Assembly: GCF_000764305.2 (NCBI RefSeq)
Contig: NW_025936068.1
Coordinates: forward strand, 62,001 to 126,000
Length of the DNA: 64,000 nucleotides
Direction: 5' to 3'
Source of the DNA: Hyalella azteca
Lineage: Eukaryota; Arthropoda; Malacostraca; Amphipoda; Hyalellidae
Below, in pieces: positions 23,201 to 31,836 of this stretch. Both the position numbers and the translations under genes were made by a program. Position 1 is the first letter of the stretch. Each line of letters opens with the position of its first letter. The notes below the pieces were generated by a model. It saw only the letters and a program-made list of their open reading frames with translations. It was not told where the DNA came from and searched no databases.

Positions 23201-26200
23201 ATCCACCTATCATAGACAAGAAAATAGAGCGTAAATACTTGTGTTCACTTAGCGAATTTTGAAAGTCTGGCCCCAAGACAGGTGCTAACTGTATAATGTA
23301 AATGTAGTACCAGCAGAGCTGCACAAGTGCTGGCCATACAGGCAGTACGGCGCTACAAGTGTTACCATTGCCGCAAATGCTGAGAATGAAGTTTGTTAAG
23401 AACGAGCCTACGAGAGAGCTCTACTTCTGTGCGCGTAGTGGAACTTACGACTTGACGACTTTTAACGATAATCTATTTTAATTTTATGATCACAATGAGA
23501 GATTTAATATATTCTATCAAAAATAACCAAAAAAGAAAGAAATTTTCTGACCTCAGAATTAAATAAACGAATTAACCTTTTCGTATTTGCGTGAGAGATT
23601 TAATCTATTCTATCAGCAATGGAAAAATAAAAACAAATTTCCAGACGTGAAAATTGAATAAAAAGTTTAACTTTTTCATATATACCCTTGGGAATCTAAT
23701 TCATTAAAATTAGATAACTTTTCTATTTATTGTTACGGTCTAATGAACCTGTTTAATTGAATCCAGCCTTCATCAAGCTTGCATGTTTTAGCCGCTACAC
23801 TTTCTCTCATGTTTGTGTGGTGCCTGCAAAAATGTCGCGTCAGACTTGTAAATTGAATCCAGCCTTCATCAAGCTTGCATGTTTTAGCCGCTACACTTTC
23901 TCTCATGTTTGTGTGGTGACCGCAAAAATGTCGCGTCAGACTTGTGTGCAGATCTGCACTGTCATCAAAGCAACATGGGGCAGTTCATACTTGACGAGCT
24001 CCTTCTTAGTGCACCTCATTAATTGCACTTGCCTGTGATTTTAAACAACAAGGCATTGTTACTTGCGCAGTGTCTTCTTTCTGATCAGTAATTTAAGTCA
24101 CTCATGCAAACCATTCTTGGATGACATACTTTACTTTTTCCGTCCCTCTCTCTCTCTATTGTAGAGCTCGTAAACAAACTTCATTCTCCAAAACTTCTTT
24201 TCTCACGACATGAATCGCGAGGACATCCAAACTTCTCATTAGGCGACGTAATGTGGCAGTGAAATGGGAGGGCTTAATGCCTAATGAGCTGGCCTCATGT
24301 TCCCACAGAGCTCGCTTCCGTGAAAACCGGTCCATCTTCAACACTCCTAACCCCCGACTGATGAACGCTTCGCTGTTCAAAGACAGTAAGTTGCTGAGCC
24401 CTTCTCGAGGTGAACGCCGAGGCTCTCGAGCCAGTGTCAGAGCCCCCAGTCGAACGGCCTCTTTGGCCTCTGTCAACGCAGCTGCGTCACCCACCGGAAA
24501 ATCTCCTAACGGTTCGCTTACGGCTAAAGGTTAGCTTTTATAGGAGGTTTGCGGCCATGTTTATCTCTTCTATCTACTACTCTTTTTTTATTTGTTTTGT
24601 TTGTTCTTCTTTGATCGACCAGACTCGAAAAAACACAATCCATTACATTTTTTTTCCTTTACATCCTTCCTAACAAAATCCTATTCAGATCCACTCTTGT
24701 CCCTCCTTTGGCCAAGTATATGAAGCTGTAGCGGCTTGAGCCTGAGCTTCTCGCGGTGATCTTGTGGAATTATGAAAAATTCTCAAGTCTTCGTCAGTGA
24801 AATTTTGCTTATTCACCACTTGCTGAGATTTACGATCTGTCATTTACAAGCAGTTTGCGCTTGCATTTCATCACTGGCCTGAACTGGACTGTGCTGTCCA
24901 GCCACTCTATAAGATTTTAATTTTTCGAATGCCTTTCCGCGTGGGCTTGCATGTGAGTATCACGCCATGTGGAGTGTCAAAAACGAGTAAGATTCTTGCC
25001 TGACGAGAAAATTGTTTCTCCCTGCAAAGTAGCTTCTACAGCTCCCGTCTCAGCCACTGCTCCTATAGCTCCGTCTATATCTTTGCCCTTACTGCATATA
25101 ATGTATTTTGACTTCTCCCGGCCCGATGAAATGAGCAAGATAGAAATGAGTACTCTTTTCTATTTCAACCGCTGGAGTGCTTGTTTAGTGGCCTTGCACT
25201 GGGTCACTCATGCTTCAATCTTCTTTACTAATCTCAGCTAAAACCATGCTAAACTTCTCTTCCAAAGATACTTCCCTTTAACTCGTCCCTTTCCTCTTAC
25301 ATGTATTACATTTGGTTTCTTCTGTTCGCGAAAGTTTGAGCCTGATGTAGCTTCTCTAAGTGATCGGGACCCTCTGTGGACATACCCTGTACGTACCTCG
25401 GGGCATGGATTGCTACCGGTGAGTTTCCAATGAGGATTTTTTTTGTGGACTCCTGATGATTTTTTAAGCAAACTCGGAAGATTCTTAGCCTAAAATTGGC
25501 ACCTGTTTTTCTGTACCAAGACGAACATTTGTACAGCAATCCTGGAGCCACCTATTCCAATATATTTTTGAAGAGTAGCAATTTAAAAAGAGACAGTAGA
25601 TTACTAGTCTCCTTCCATTATTTCATCCTCCCCATCTATTTCATTCATCGAAACTCACCTCGACCTTACTCCAAAACTAGAGAACATCTAGCAAAAATAC
25701 CTCCTCCAAGTTCATGAAAGTTTGCCTTGTTTCTACTTCATCCGTTACTTGACGCGGGCTTGTATTCTTGCCCTATAACCCAAGTTATCTCTTAAACGAA
25801 CTGGAGAAAAGCTTCCCTTAAATAGGAATTCTATTTAATATATTTAAATATTTCCACTCTACTTTCATCTTTGTTTCTGACCCTAGATTGAGAAATCACG
25901 CGTTTCCAAATGACACCCTCTACTGTAATTATAGAGATATTTTATAAAGCATGGGAGTGAGAATGCAATTAAAACTTAGAGTGAAGCGTGAACCACCGGC
26001 TTTTAGTATTGCACTGAGATTACTGCTTAGTGATAGTTTTTGCGTACAACACAAATAGCTTTTATACCCTGCTTCATATATTGATTAGAGCCATGCATAT
26101 TAGATGGCAAGTTTGACAGTAATGTAGAAATAGCAATGCTTCATGATCCTTGGCTTTGACCGCGTCATATTTTGTGCATGAATCGTCCAAATATTCATGG

Positions 26201-28553
26201 TAATAATCAAATTTTGTTTCAGCATAGTTTTAAAGTATTTCTGAATCACTCATGCTCATATTCATGCATTGATGATAGTCTCTAATAAATAATAACAGTT
26301 TGCGTATCCTTTTAATTCATTGTCTGATATTTAGGACATCATACTCCTGAAGTGAAGGAGTAGAATTCTTCCCAATATTGAAGCAGATGCAAAACCTGTC
26401 ATTAAACTTTGGTTACTTAGCCTTTTAATCCCAGCCCAAGCATTTTTGTAATGTAGTCGGAAAAAAAGTTGTTCATCTGGATCATAAAATCGAAATTAAC
26501 TCATTGTCTCTAACAATCTAACAGCTGATTGTCTCTGCGGCTAATGACTTAATGAGCAATTTAAAGTTTTTATTATTACTGTGAAATTTGGGACTAAAAT
26601 TGTCTTTGCATCCGGGTTATGAAATATTCATTGCTCATATAACTTGATAATTTTGATGTTAACATCAGAGGCAGAAGTTTTTAAATCTTTCTATATTTAA
26701 GACCTTAATAATATGCAGAGGAGCGTACTGTATATACACGTACAACTATAACTAAGCTAAACGTTCAGATTTTACTCTATTTTCAAAACCAATATATTTC
26801 TATTAAATCTAATCTACATTATGTACAAAAGTGAACATTCCTGTATTTGTTACATAAATTAATCATGTCTGTTATTATGATGATTATTATTATTAAATAC
26901 ATTATTAATCAAGCATATTCCAAATTATGCTTTGATTAAAGCATAATCCATAAAATTCGGATTATGTATTTTGTACTCGTTATTCTAGCACCCGCTAAAA
27001 TGGAGAACTCTATTAAAACTTTATTTTCCATCGAAGATGTTTCAAAAAATTGACACATTCTTTAACAAACTTGGCCCCCGAAATATCCAGTAAACCGCTT
27101 TTAACATACCTGGCCATTTATATTAACCAATTTAATTGATTCACTATAGAAAGTTATTCTTATGAACTCACTCATATTTTTCCATCATAGAGTCCATCCT
27201 AATTTTTGAATAACATATCAATTTGGATATATATCGTACTATTCCGAAGACTTTTAGTTTTCCTCGTCCTCAAATTCAAAAGTTTTTTTCGTCCTCAAAT
27301 TCAAAATTTCCTCAAAAATTTGGCCCAAACAAGACGAGTCTATACATATACAACAAAAAAAGTTTTTTCAATATGGAACATGAATTTACAGCCAGTTTTC
27401 AATTCACAATTTTACAAAGCAAAATCTTCGAACCAATCCTGTGTGGACGTTTCAGGTCAAATCTCATATTACATAAATTTTATAGAGACTAAGAATATGC
27501 CATTGTGGTAGTTCCTCCCTTCTCATAGACGTAGAAAACCTTAGTAATTTACCGTGGATATTATTTATTTGTAGATGTGCTTTAAATTATTGTGAATTAA
27601 TTTTGTTTAGTAACTTGCTTCATTGGCGTACTGTAGCTTAAATGTGCCTAGCTTTAAATGTTTGAAATACATTTGTCTTTTGAATTTGCTCAAACTAAAT
27701 CTTGGCTTGTTTTACATCCCTCCAGATCAATGACATTGCAACATCGTTGATTGAGAACTAATTTTGTTTAAACAACGTTTAATCAAGGTTGTTTAATCAT
27801 CGTTGAAACTGCATTACATTAACGTCGTCTCATCAACGTTATTTCAACGTCAGATGTTTAGAGGGATGTTTTTTATACATATTATTCGGTGTCGTGACTG
27901 TATGGATCCTACAGGGCGTCGGGGCAGCGGCGTCTCCGTTGGGTCCGGTCCAGCGGTCGGCAGTCCAGCAGCGAGCGCTATCGCCCGCACGTCGCCCACC
28001 CCAGAAACTCCCAAAAGCGCAGGCGGGCCTCTCAGCCCCGACAAAATCAAGAAGGAACAATCAGCCGTCAACATCGAAGCTGTCGACTAAGTCTCGTAAT
28101 GTGGAAAGTCCTTTGATGTTGTCGCCTAAGTTGCGTTCAAGAACAACAGTTTCCAAGTCGTCGCCAGGCAGAAAAGAATCGAATAAAAATGTCATCAGTA
28201 CGAAATCAAAACCTAACCGAACCAGCAGTTTAGCCGTAATCGAGCAGTGTCATAAAACTACAAACGGTAATTCGGAATCCGTGTTGTCAGCTGGAAAAGG
28301 TAAGCGTTACGCTCATCATGAAGCAGTAAAACTCGAAAAATCAAGATTTTCTTGCAATTCCACATGTGCAGAAAGCAGCCAAAGCGTTGCCGAGTCCACA
28401 TTTACGTCTAGGAGTGTGAGTCCCGCTATGTCAGACTCAGCTTACAGCGCCCCCTCCACTAGCGGCTACAAGCCAGACACAACCAAAATTACAAGGAGCT
28501 CTTCAGGCGACAACTGCAGCGGTCGAAGTGATCACGAAAATTCATCCGATTAG
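11096..28553 (+). CDS. Gene 1: EB-module single-pass transmembrane protein (exon chain, 5' end not found)
   Basis: Proposed chain: 11096-11248, 19258-19407, 20689-20791, then 22265-22332 and/or 24309-24529, then 27915 to 28090 or 28553. Phases match at each join: 1-1, 1-1, 2-2, 1-1. The product has two six-cysteine modules outside the cell, a 21-residue membrane helix, a basic juxtamembrane segment (RLFSK then K-x-R-F) and a Ser/Pro/Lys-rich cytoplasmic tail. The cysteine pattern C-x5-C-x7/9-C-x5-C-x-C-x13/15-C matches EB-type modules of invertebrate extracellular proteins. Ligand and pathway are unknown. The first exon with signal peptide is missing, upstream of 11096 or at 17711. Introns are 1.3-8 kb. 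Three junctions sit in tandem arrays of themselves. Family assignment is my reading of the cysteine spacing; the exon chain is supported by phase and splice consensus but not by transcripts. Confidence 0.75.
11249..11625. repeat. Tandem copies of exon 3' edge plus donor (116-125 bp period)
   Basis: The exon's last 30 bases (CTACATCGC-GA-ATCTCCACCTGTCTTAAAG) and the start of its intron recur at 11333, 11456 and 11581; the original is at 11217. Copies 2 and 3 keep an intact donor: AAAG/GTAAAC at 11363 and AAAG/GTAAGC at 11487. Copy 4 is weakened (AAAT/GTAAAG at 11612). Reading on from the real donor meets an in-frame stop just before the second donor (stop at about 11361), so use of the distal donors would truncate the protein. 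Confidence 0.9.
11626..12550. other. Intronic stretch without features
   Basis: AT-rich, with no repeat or exon that I can support. Confidence 0.5.
12551..12690 (+). mobile_element. MITE-like element, copy A
   Basis: About 140 bp bounded by inverted ends: GCCATACTTTCAAAA at the left, TTTTGAAAGTATGGC at the right. Its interior matches copy C (23130-23274) in the same orientation and copy B (18188-18333) in reverse. There is no coding capacity. It is a candidate non-autonomous DNA transposon. Target-site duplications are not obvious. Confidence 0.75.
12691..14259. other. Intronic stretch
   Basis: No supported exon. It contains a short GC-rich hairpin (GACGGC...GCCGTC near 13531-13550) followed by an alternating TATATATA at 13565-13572. 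A promoter is possible but not supported by any downstream exon. Confidence 0.4.
14260..14410. repeat. Cluster of AATATT/GGTAAT palindromes and hairpins
   Basis: TAATATGG at 14285-14292 pairs with CCATATTA at 14306-14313. TGGCATAACA at 14380-14389 pairs perfectly with TGTTATGCCA at 14396-14405 around a 6-nt loop. Between them GGTAATATT and AATATTACC recur on both strands. Confidence 0.75.
14411..16370. other. Intronic stretch without features
   Basis: AT-rich, with no exon, RNA gene or clear repeat that I can support. Confidence 0.5.
16380..16540. repeat. 60-bp tandem repeat, three copies
   Basis: AAGGTGAGGAAAAA, an AT-rich run and TGCGATCT recur with starts at 16384, 16444 and 16503, a period of 59-60 bp. 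Confidence 0.75.
16541..17710. other. Intronic stretch
   Basis: No supported exon. The minus-strand frame at 17139-17399 is hydrophobic because of AT-rich codons and lacks other support. Confidence 0.4.
17711..18169 (+). CDS. Signal-peptide-like ORF inside gene 1 intron; nested gene or alternative first exon
   Basis: From the ATG at 17711 (context CTGACATGG) the frame runs 152 codons to TAG at 18167. Residues 1-13 (MALVLWLLTFLFV) form a hydrophobic core, then a small-residue stretch (SVFASPP) that would suit signal-peptidase cleavage near residue 22. The rest is Ser/Arg/Lys-rich with one late cysteine and no motif I recognise. Codon choice looks protein-like. Two candidate donors inside the frame, CCAG/GTGTGG (exon end 17978) and GCAG/GTGCAG (exon end 17993), both leave phase 1, which matches the acceptor of EB exon 19258. 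It could therefore supply the signal peptide for a one-module isoform. Otherwise it is a small single-exon secreted protein or a chance ORF. No polyadenylation signal is obvious near the stop. Confidence 0.4.
   Translation: MALVLWLLTFLFVGKLCRSVFASPPLKSNHSRANNHKASGSDTKNFEFDHRFEIGRKVTIFHSRSTRTAEKSINVRLGDSSFPFELASPGVGIAGAGGYKANSQFPGKFDRPNLLEGCWVTTASLKFSTRSTEPLVATELVNSHGVHTRETG
18188..18333 (-). mobile_element. MITE-like element, copy B (inverted)
   Basis: It starts GGGGCCATACTTTCAAAA and ends TTTAAAGTATAGGCCC. The interior is the reverse complement of copies A and C. The outermost bases extend the inverted repeat (CTGGGGCC against GGCCCAG). Confidence 0.75.
18334..18939. other. Intronic stretch without features
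   Basis: Nothing supported in this segment. Confidence 0.5.
18940..19160. repeat. Interrupted CCCATTCACTG repeats
   Basis: Five copies of CCATTCAC-G/T or a close variant, most followed by a T-rich run, occur at about 18960, 19001, 19043, 19128 and 19144, about 100 bp upstream of the acceptor of exon 19258. Confidence 0.6.
19258..19407 (+). CDS. Gene 1 exon: EB module 2
   Basis: Acceptor CTTTGTGCTGCAG before 19258, entry phase 1; exit phase 1 at donor GAAC/GTAATC. With the G carried from exon 11248 it reads G-A-L-N-T-S-C. The cysteine spacing is C-x5-C-x9-C-x5-C-x-C-x15-C, parallel to module 1, with R-C-G-T-N-K-I-C-T-C matching V-C-G-A-G-G-T-C-I-C. The higher GC content contrasts with the flanking introns. 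The 8-kb intron before it holds the nested ORF, two MITE copies and several repeats. As with module 1, the 1-1 phases make it symmetric. Confidence 0.8.
19408..20688. other. Intron between EB module 2 and the membrane exon
   Basis: AT-rich, with no supported exon. An isolated perfect pol III B-box (GGTTCGATCCC, 19762-19772) has no convincing A-box upstream. Confidence 0.5.
20689..20791 (+). CDS. Gene 1 exon: transmembrane segment
   Basis: Acceptor TATCACCCAG before 20689, entry phase 1; donor CCAA/GTCAGT, exit phase 2. It reads H-S-R-P-A-N-P-V-D-P-T, then a hydrophobic run of about 21 residues from MIGVLVG through IICVV, then the basic stop-transfer R-L-F-S-K. This gives an extracellular N-terminus and cytoplasmic C-terminus, given that the EB modules lie N-terminal. 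Reading past the donor gives S-V-Q-stop, so intron retention would yield a receptor with almost no cytoplasmic tail. The donor is followed by an array of copies of itself. Confidence 0.8.
20792..21135. repeat. Tandem copies of the membrane-exon donor region
   Basis: The exon end CTCTTCTCCAA plus intron start GTCAGTCCAATGAT, then ATCATTAGA and GTACTTACTC, recurs about five times. Donor-like junctions are at 20857 (CCAA/GTTAAT), 20974 (CCAA/GTTAAT) and 21094 (GCAA/GTCAGT, the same first six intron bases as the real donor). Two more units near 20908 and 21026 have lost the GT (CAAAGCAG). The spacing alternates between roughly 50 and 67 bp. Confidence 0.8.
21136..22264. other. Intron before the first juxtamembrane exon
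   Basis: AT-rich. It includes a short direct repeat at 22021-22090 (CTATCAAAACTATTTTTT type) and a stretch at 22115-22200 that resembles the interior of the MITE family without its ends. No exon is supported. Confidence 0.45.
22265..22332 (+). CDS. Gene 1 exon C1: juxtamembrane alternative 1
   Basis: Acceptor TTTTTTGTATCAG before 22265, entry phase 2; donor CCGA/GTAAGT, exit phase 1; 68 nt. After the membrane exon it reads K-K-R-F-K-E-K-P-S-I-F-N-Y-R-K-G-R-V-Y-D-D-P-P. The start closely matches exon C2 (K-A-R-F-R-E-N-R-S-I-F-N), and both exons have the same entry and exit phases, so they look like alternative partners. If the donor is not used, the frame runs on for about 32 codons to a stop at 22430 with fairly protein-like sequence, which could be an alternative terminus. 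Confidence 0.7.
22333..23129. other. Intronic stretch
   Basis: The first 98 bases are the possible extension of exon C1 to the stop at 22430. The remainder is AT-rich with no feature. Confidence 0.4.
23130..23274 (+). mobile_element. MITE-like element, copy C
   Basis: Ends are GGCCCATGCTTTCAAAA and TTTTGAAAGTCTGGCCCC. The interior matches copy A in the same orientation, including GTTAAGAGATCGTAAGTTCATC and CATAGACAAGAAAATAGAGC. Confidence 0.75.
23757..23948. repeat. 96-bp tandem duplication
   Basis: Two nearly identical copies begin TTGAATCCAGCC at 23757 and 23853. They differ at very few positions (for example TGCCTGCAAAA against TGACCGCAAAA), so the duplication is recent. The open frame through it is a by-product of the 96-bp (32-codon) length. 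Confidence 0.9.
23949..24308. other. Intron end before exon C2
   Basis: It contains a CT-rich run (24145-24160) ending TTGTAG at 24165, a possible but unsupported acceptor. No exon is supported before 24309. Confidence 0.45.
24309..24529 (+). CDS. Gene 1 exon C2: juxtamembrane alternative 2 and Ser/Arg-rich segment
   Basis: Acceptor TTCCCACAG before 24309, entry phase 2; donor AAAG/GTTAGC, exit phase 1; 221 nt. Directly after the membrane exon it reads K-A-R-F-R-E-N-R-S-I-F-N-T-P-N-P-R-L, then a basic serine-rich region with R-G-E-R-R-G-S-R-A-S and A-P-S-R-T-A-S-L-A-S, which look like basophilic kinase sites, ending G-S-L-T-A-K-G. A second AG two bases on (CACAGAG/CTCGC) gives entry phase 1, which would fit behind exon C1. 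GC content and codon choice are clearly coding. Confidence 0.75.
24530..27719. other. Intron before the tail exon
   Basis: AT-rich, with several short frames (for example 24969-25241) that lack support. A small duplication of TCGTCCTCAAATTCAAAA lies at 27263-27312. No exon is supported. Confidence 0.45.
27720..27855. repeat. CGTTGA/TCAACG-rich repeat segment
   Basis: Degenerate, both-strand copies of ATCAACGTTG and related words pack this segment. It shares GTTATTTCAACGTCA (27838-27852) exactly with 38933-38947. It lies about 60 bp before the tail-exon acceptor. It looks like part of a foldback-type or palindromic repeat element. Confidence 0.6.
27915..28553 (+). CDS. Gene 1 tail exon with two overlapping open frames
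   Basis: Acceptor GGATCCTACAG before 27915. Phase 1 entry, as exons C1 and C2 dictate, gives G-R-R-G-S-G and 58 codons of GC-rich Pro/Ser sequence ending N-I-E-A-V-D and TAA at 28088. A second frame, phase 0 at 27915, is open for 212 codons to TAG at 28551. Beyond 28090 it is strikingly protein-like, rich in Ser, Thr and Lys (for example S-R-S-V-S-P-A-M-S-D-S-A-Y-S-A-P-S). An AATAAA lies 112 nt after the second stop, so 28553 fits a transcript end. Explanations are a one-base assembly or allele indel near 28080, an alternative upstream junction giving phase 0, or an ORF in the 3' UTR. Confidence 0.6.
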   Translation, partial: GVGAAASPLGPVQRSAVQQRALSPARRPPQKLPKAQAGLSAPTKSRRNNQPSTSKLSTKSRNVESPLMLSPKLRSRTTVSKSSPGRKESNKNVISTKSKPNRTSSLAVIEQCHKTTNGNSESVLSAGKGKRYAHHEAVKLEKSRFSCNSTCAESSQSVAESTFTSRSVSPAMSDSAYSAPSTSGYKPDTTKITRSSSGDNCSGRSDHENSSD

Positions 28554-28664
28554 GAGGTTTAGATATTTCCGAACTCTCATATATATCGATGTACATTTTT
28601 TGAGGAGTTTTATCAGTGCTTCGAGTTTTGAAACATTCCCTGGCTTTGTGAGTTTGCAATTCGA

Positions 28665-28670
28665 AATAAA
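28665..28670 (+). promoter_or_regulatory. Polyadenylation signal AATAAA
   Basis: Canonical hexamer 112 nt after the TAG at 28551-28553, followed by a T-rich stretch with TTTTGTTC about 12 nt on. This is the expected arrangement for the 3' end of gene 1. Confidence 0.55.
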
Positions 28671-28689
28671 ATATACGATTTATTTTGTT

Positions 28690-31390
28690 CATCTTACAAA
28701 TCTGTGCTGCGACAATTTTTATTCCCGTTTTTATGTCGTTGTACAATATTAGTATCTTAGAGTATTGCTATTCAATCATAATTCGATTTTGATGCACAAA
28801 TACTATAAAAATGCGCAACTACGTATCGTAAATAGTTTTTTGATTTCTGAATTTATTGTGGAATGCATTATCGAAAATTTTCAGTTGTTGAAATCACAAG
28901 CCGAGTCTCATTGATATAAGTGAGGAGCTGTTGCCATTTTTAGGCGTGGATTGAAGCACTTTTATCATCATAACCTAGTGTTAAGATACCCTTCTTGACC
29001 ATCGACTCCTTGCCTTGAATCCCCTCAGTACCTCTTTTATCTGTCCTCCATATATACCTACTGAACGCACTAGTTCCTCATACATACTGTACTTCTTTAG
29101 TATAGCGTCTCAATTAGACATCGATCGTTGCTCATGGCTTCTATGATCTTTTATACTGAACTTTAGCTTACCTGTTTCCATCAGTTCATTTTGATCGGGC
29201 GGTGAAATTTTTCTCACTTGGAGAAATACAATTTCTCCAGCGCCCAGCAGTTCTCTTCTTGATTCGTTACAGAATTCAAATCAATAGCTCTCCTTTTTCT
29301 ATAATATGGAATGCGCATGATGCTGCTACTTGTATTTTTCTATGAACTTTCCTCTCTTATGATCTAGTTATTGTATTTTAGTATAGAGTTTTAGTAGACT
29401 GTTGGCTGGCGGCCATACAATAGGTCTTACTTATAATGAAGCACCGATAGTTAGATTTTTAGTGACATGACCACTCATGAGTCTGTACCGGCACCAGAGT
29501 TAGTGACTTTGTAGAAGTTCTGCCCGCTTGTATTCCTACTATTGTAAATCCTAACATTTTCAATATTATATGCAATTCATTCATTACGGGACTAATTAGC
29601 AATGAATGTTTTTTAAGGACAGAAGAACTGAAACATTTGAGTTGTTGAGCCCATCACTTTATTATAAGCGCGACCTTTATTCCAAAAATTTTAAGGAAGA
29701 CTGAAATTAACTTTTTTCCGTGTAAGTTTTTGTCATTTTCGACATGTAATATCCCCGAGACGAAATTTATCTGATAATTTGGTTATGAATTATTCACGCT
29801 GTAAAGTGTAAATGGAGGGTATAGAAAGTGAGAGACAATACCTGAGTGAAGTAGACGTGAAGTTGTAAGAAACTTTTCAATTTTAGGAACAAAAATTTAA
29901 GTCTTCTATTTTGATGAACTGTTTTTGCCGCGAATTATCATGCAACAACAATGAACTGTTATATCGATGTTGGTCTCGAGAAAGAAATTCAATTATCGAC
30001 TCGCCGAGCTGTACATGTTGCTTGCGCTGCTTAAAATCATTCCTGTGAAACTAAAGAAAAAATGTAATTGCTTGTTTATTTAAGGATTACCGTGTAACTT
30101 AACTGCTATGTTGAGATCATATTCAACATCACAATATTTATTTGTTCTGTATCACTTCTCTCACAATCCAACGTTACAAAGGACCGATACGTCGCCTGAT
30201 GGAGGAAATCGACTGCGTCGGTTGTGGTTTTCAGTCTTCGTACGAATAGCACTGCAGAGATGACACTCTGACGTGTACTGTGCAATGTACAATGTACATC
30301 GTTGCCAGTCTCCGTACGAATAGCACTATGTGCACAACACTGTGACGTGTACATCGCTGCGCGAAGGCCACTCCAGACGTCATGGTCGAAGGAGAGCGTA
30401 CAGATGACGAGGAGCTTCTATCTTGGCTCCTGTCGTTGCAATCGAAGGCCCCCGATGAATCCAGGGGAAGAGGAATCCTTGGCGCCCTTCGAGGTTGGGA
30501 ATGGTTTTATCGTGAAATTTAAATAATCGTGAACTTTTCAATAAAGTTTATATAACCTGGACATAAAATAATACGCTCAAGTAACTCGGTAATTTGACAG
30601 TATGGTTTAGCACATTGGCCCAGCGAAAAAAAAAGTCTGTGAGAGCTAGCGGAATTCATTATAAATTATAATTATTTAATTCGTTTCCTTTTCATATCAT
30701 ATTTGATAAGAATAAATATTAAGGAATTCAATTTGACTTAATTTGATGCAATTCCACGACCAAGTGGTTCATCGCTCGTACATATTGCCATGAATTCTAC
30801 TATGCTTACGAATTTCGACTCATTCTTGCACGCAGTAGAAACACGGTGATTAATTTATGCGGTTAACAGTTGTTTACTTTAATACTTCACACAATTCTGA
30901 AGAGTGTTTAAAGGAATCGTCTAATTGCTTTTCAATAGCATTTTTATTCTCAAAAAGTATTCGCCAAGAAACACGTATTATCAGTTTGTTGGTGGTGTGG
31001 TAGCGTGTCTTGGTTAGTAAAACGCGGATATGAGATAACATTTACTCATTAATTCATCTGCTTAGAGAAGAACTCGTACATTGATGAATTATTTTCTTGG
31101 AAGTCAAGAACTTTTATTGTTTAACTTTGTACAAAATTTTCATGCATTCTTGGGATTGGCGAAGTTAATTAGGCTGTAATAGCACCGCCTAGCTGGTCAG
31201 ATTGTCTGTGAATTTTAATCATATTCCAGCTAAAATTTATAGCAGTAGTTTTTATTTCTTCGGTTATTGACCATAAATGATCCGATTTATAGCCTCGCTT
31301 TTTGATCCAGAGTAATTTAACGGTAAATAGCGGGTTAGAACGCTCATATCAAAGCGATATGAATCGCCGCTATTTTGTATCTATGCATTT
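28690..31390. other. Intergenic stretch between genes 1 and 2, first part
   Basis: No supported gene. A 74-bp imperfect duplication (CAGTCT-CGTACGAATAGCACT at 30232 and 30306, with GACGTGTAC following in both) makes the open frames on both strands at 30106-30526. Confidence 0.5.
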
Positions 31391-31394
31391 CACG

Positions 31395-31640
31395 GTACCC
31401 TGCCATCACACGGTGCCATGCTGGTACCGTGCTCTGCTGGCACCAGGCACTGCTGGTAGCGTGTCCTGCTGGTACCGGGCCCTGTTGTTGATTTTTTGAA
31501 ACGGTGCCCAGTTGAAACTGTCTTATACTAATAACGTTCTCTGTCGGCAATGTGCCCCACCGGTACCGTGCCCTGCTGATACTATGCCATGCTGGTACCG
31601 TGCCCTGTCGGTGCATGCAGGTCCTCGCTGATACCGTGCT
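31395..31640. repeat. Degenerate CTGGTACCGTGCCCTG minisatellite
   Basis: Imperfect units of about 16-18 bp, variants of CTGGTACCGTGCCCTG, run through this segment, interrupted near 31490-31545. It runs directly into the 96-bp duplication that follows, which begins with the same TGGCACCGTGCC word. Confidence 0.8.
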
Positions 31641-31644
31641 CTAC

Positions 31645-31836
31645 TGGCACCGTGCCAGCCGTTACCGTGCTGGGCAATCTTAACGACGATCATCCTAAGG
31701 GCGGGTCTCACAAACCATTTGTTAGACCCAACAAAAGAACTGGCACCGTGCCAGCCGTTACCGTGCTGGGCAATCTTAACGACGATCATCCTAAGGGCGG
31801 GTCTCACAAACCATTAGTTAGACCCAACAAAAGACT
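31645..31836. repeat. 96-bp tandem duplication with internal hairpin
   Basis: Copies begin TGGCACCGTGCCAGCC at 31645 and 31741 and are almost identical. Each contains GGGTCT and AGACCC about 15 nt apart, able to form a stem. The open frame through them (32 codons per copy) results from the repeat length. Confidence 0.9.

Noticed and set aside
24253..24308. Upstream extension of the exon C2 reading frame to an ATG
   Set aside because: The strong acceptor at 24309 and the phase match with the membrane exon make the upstream part intronic.
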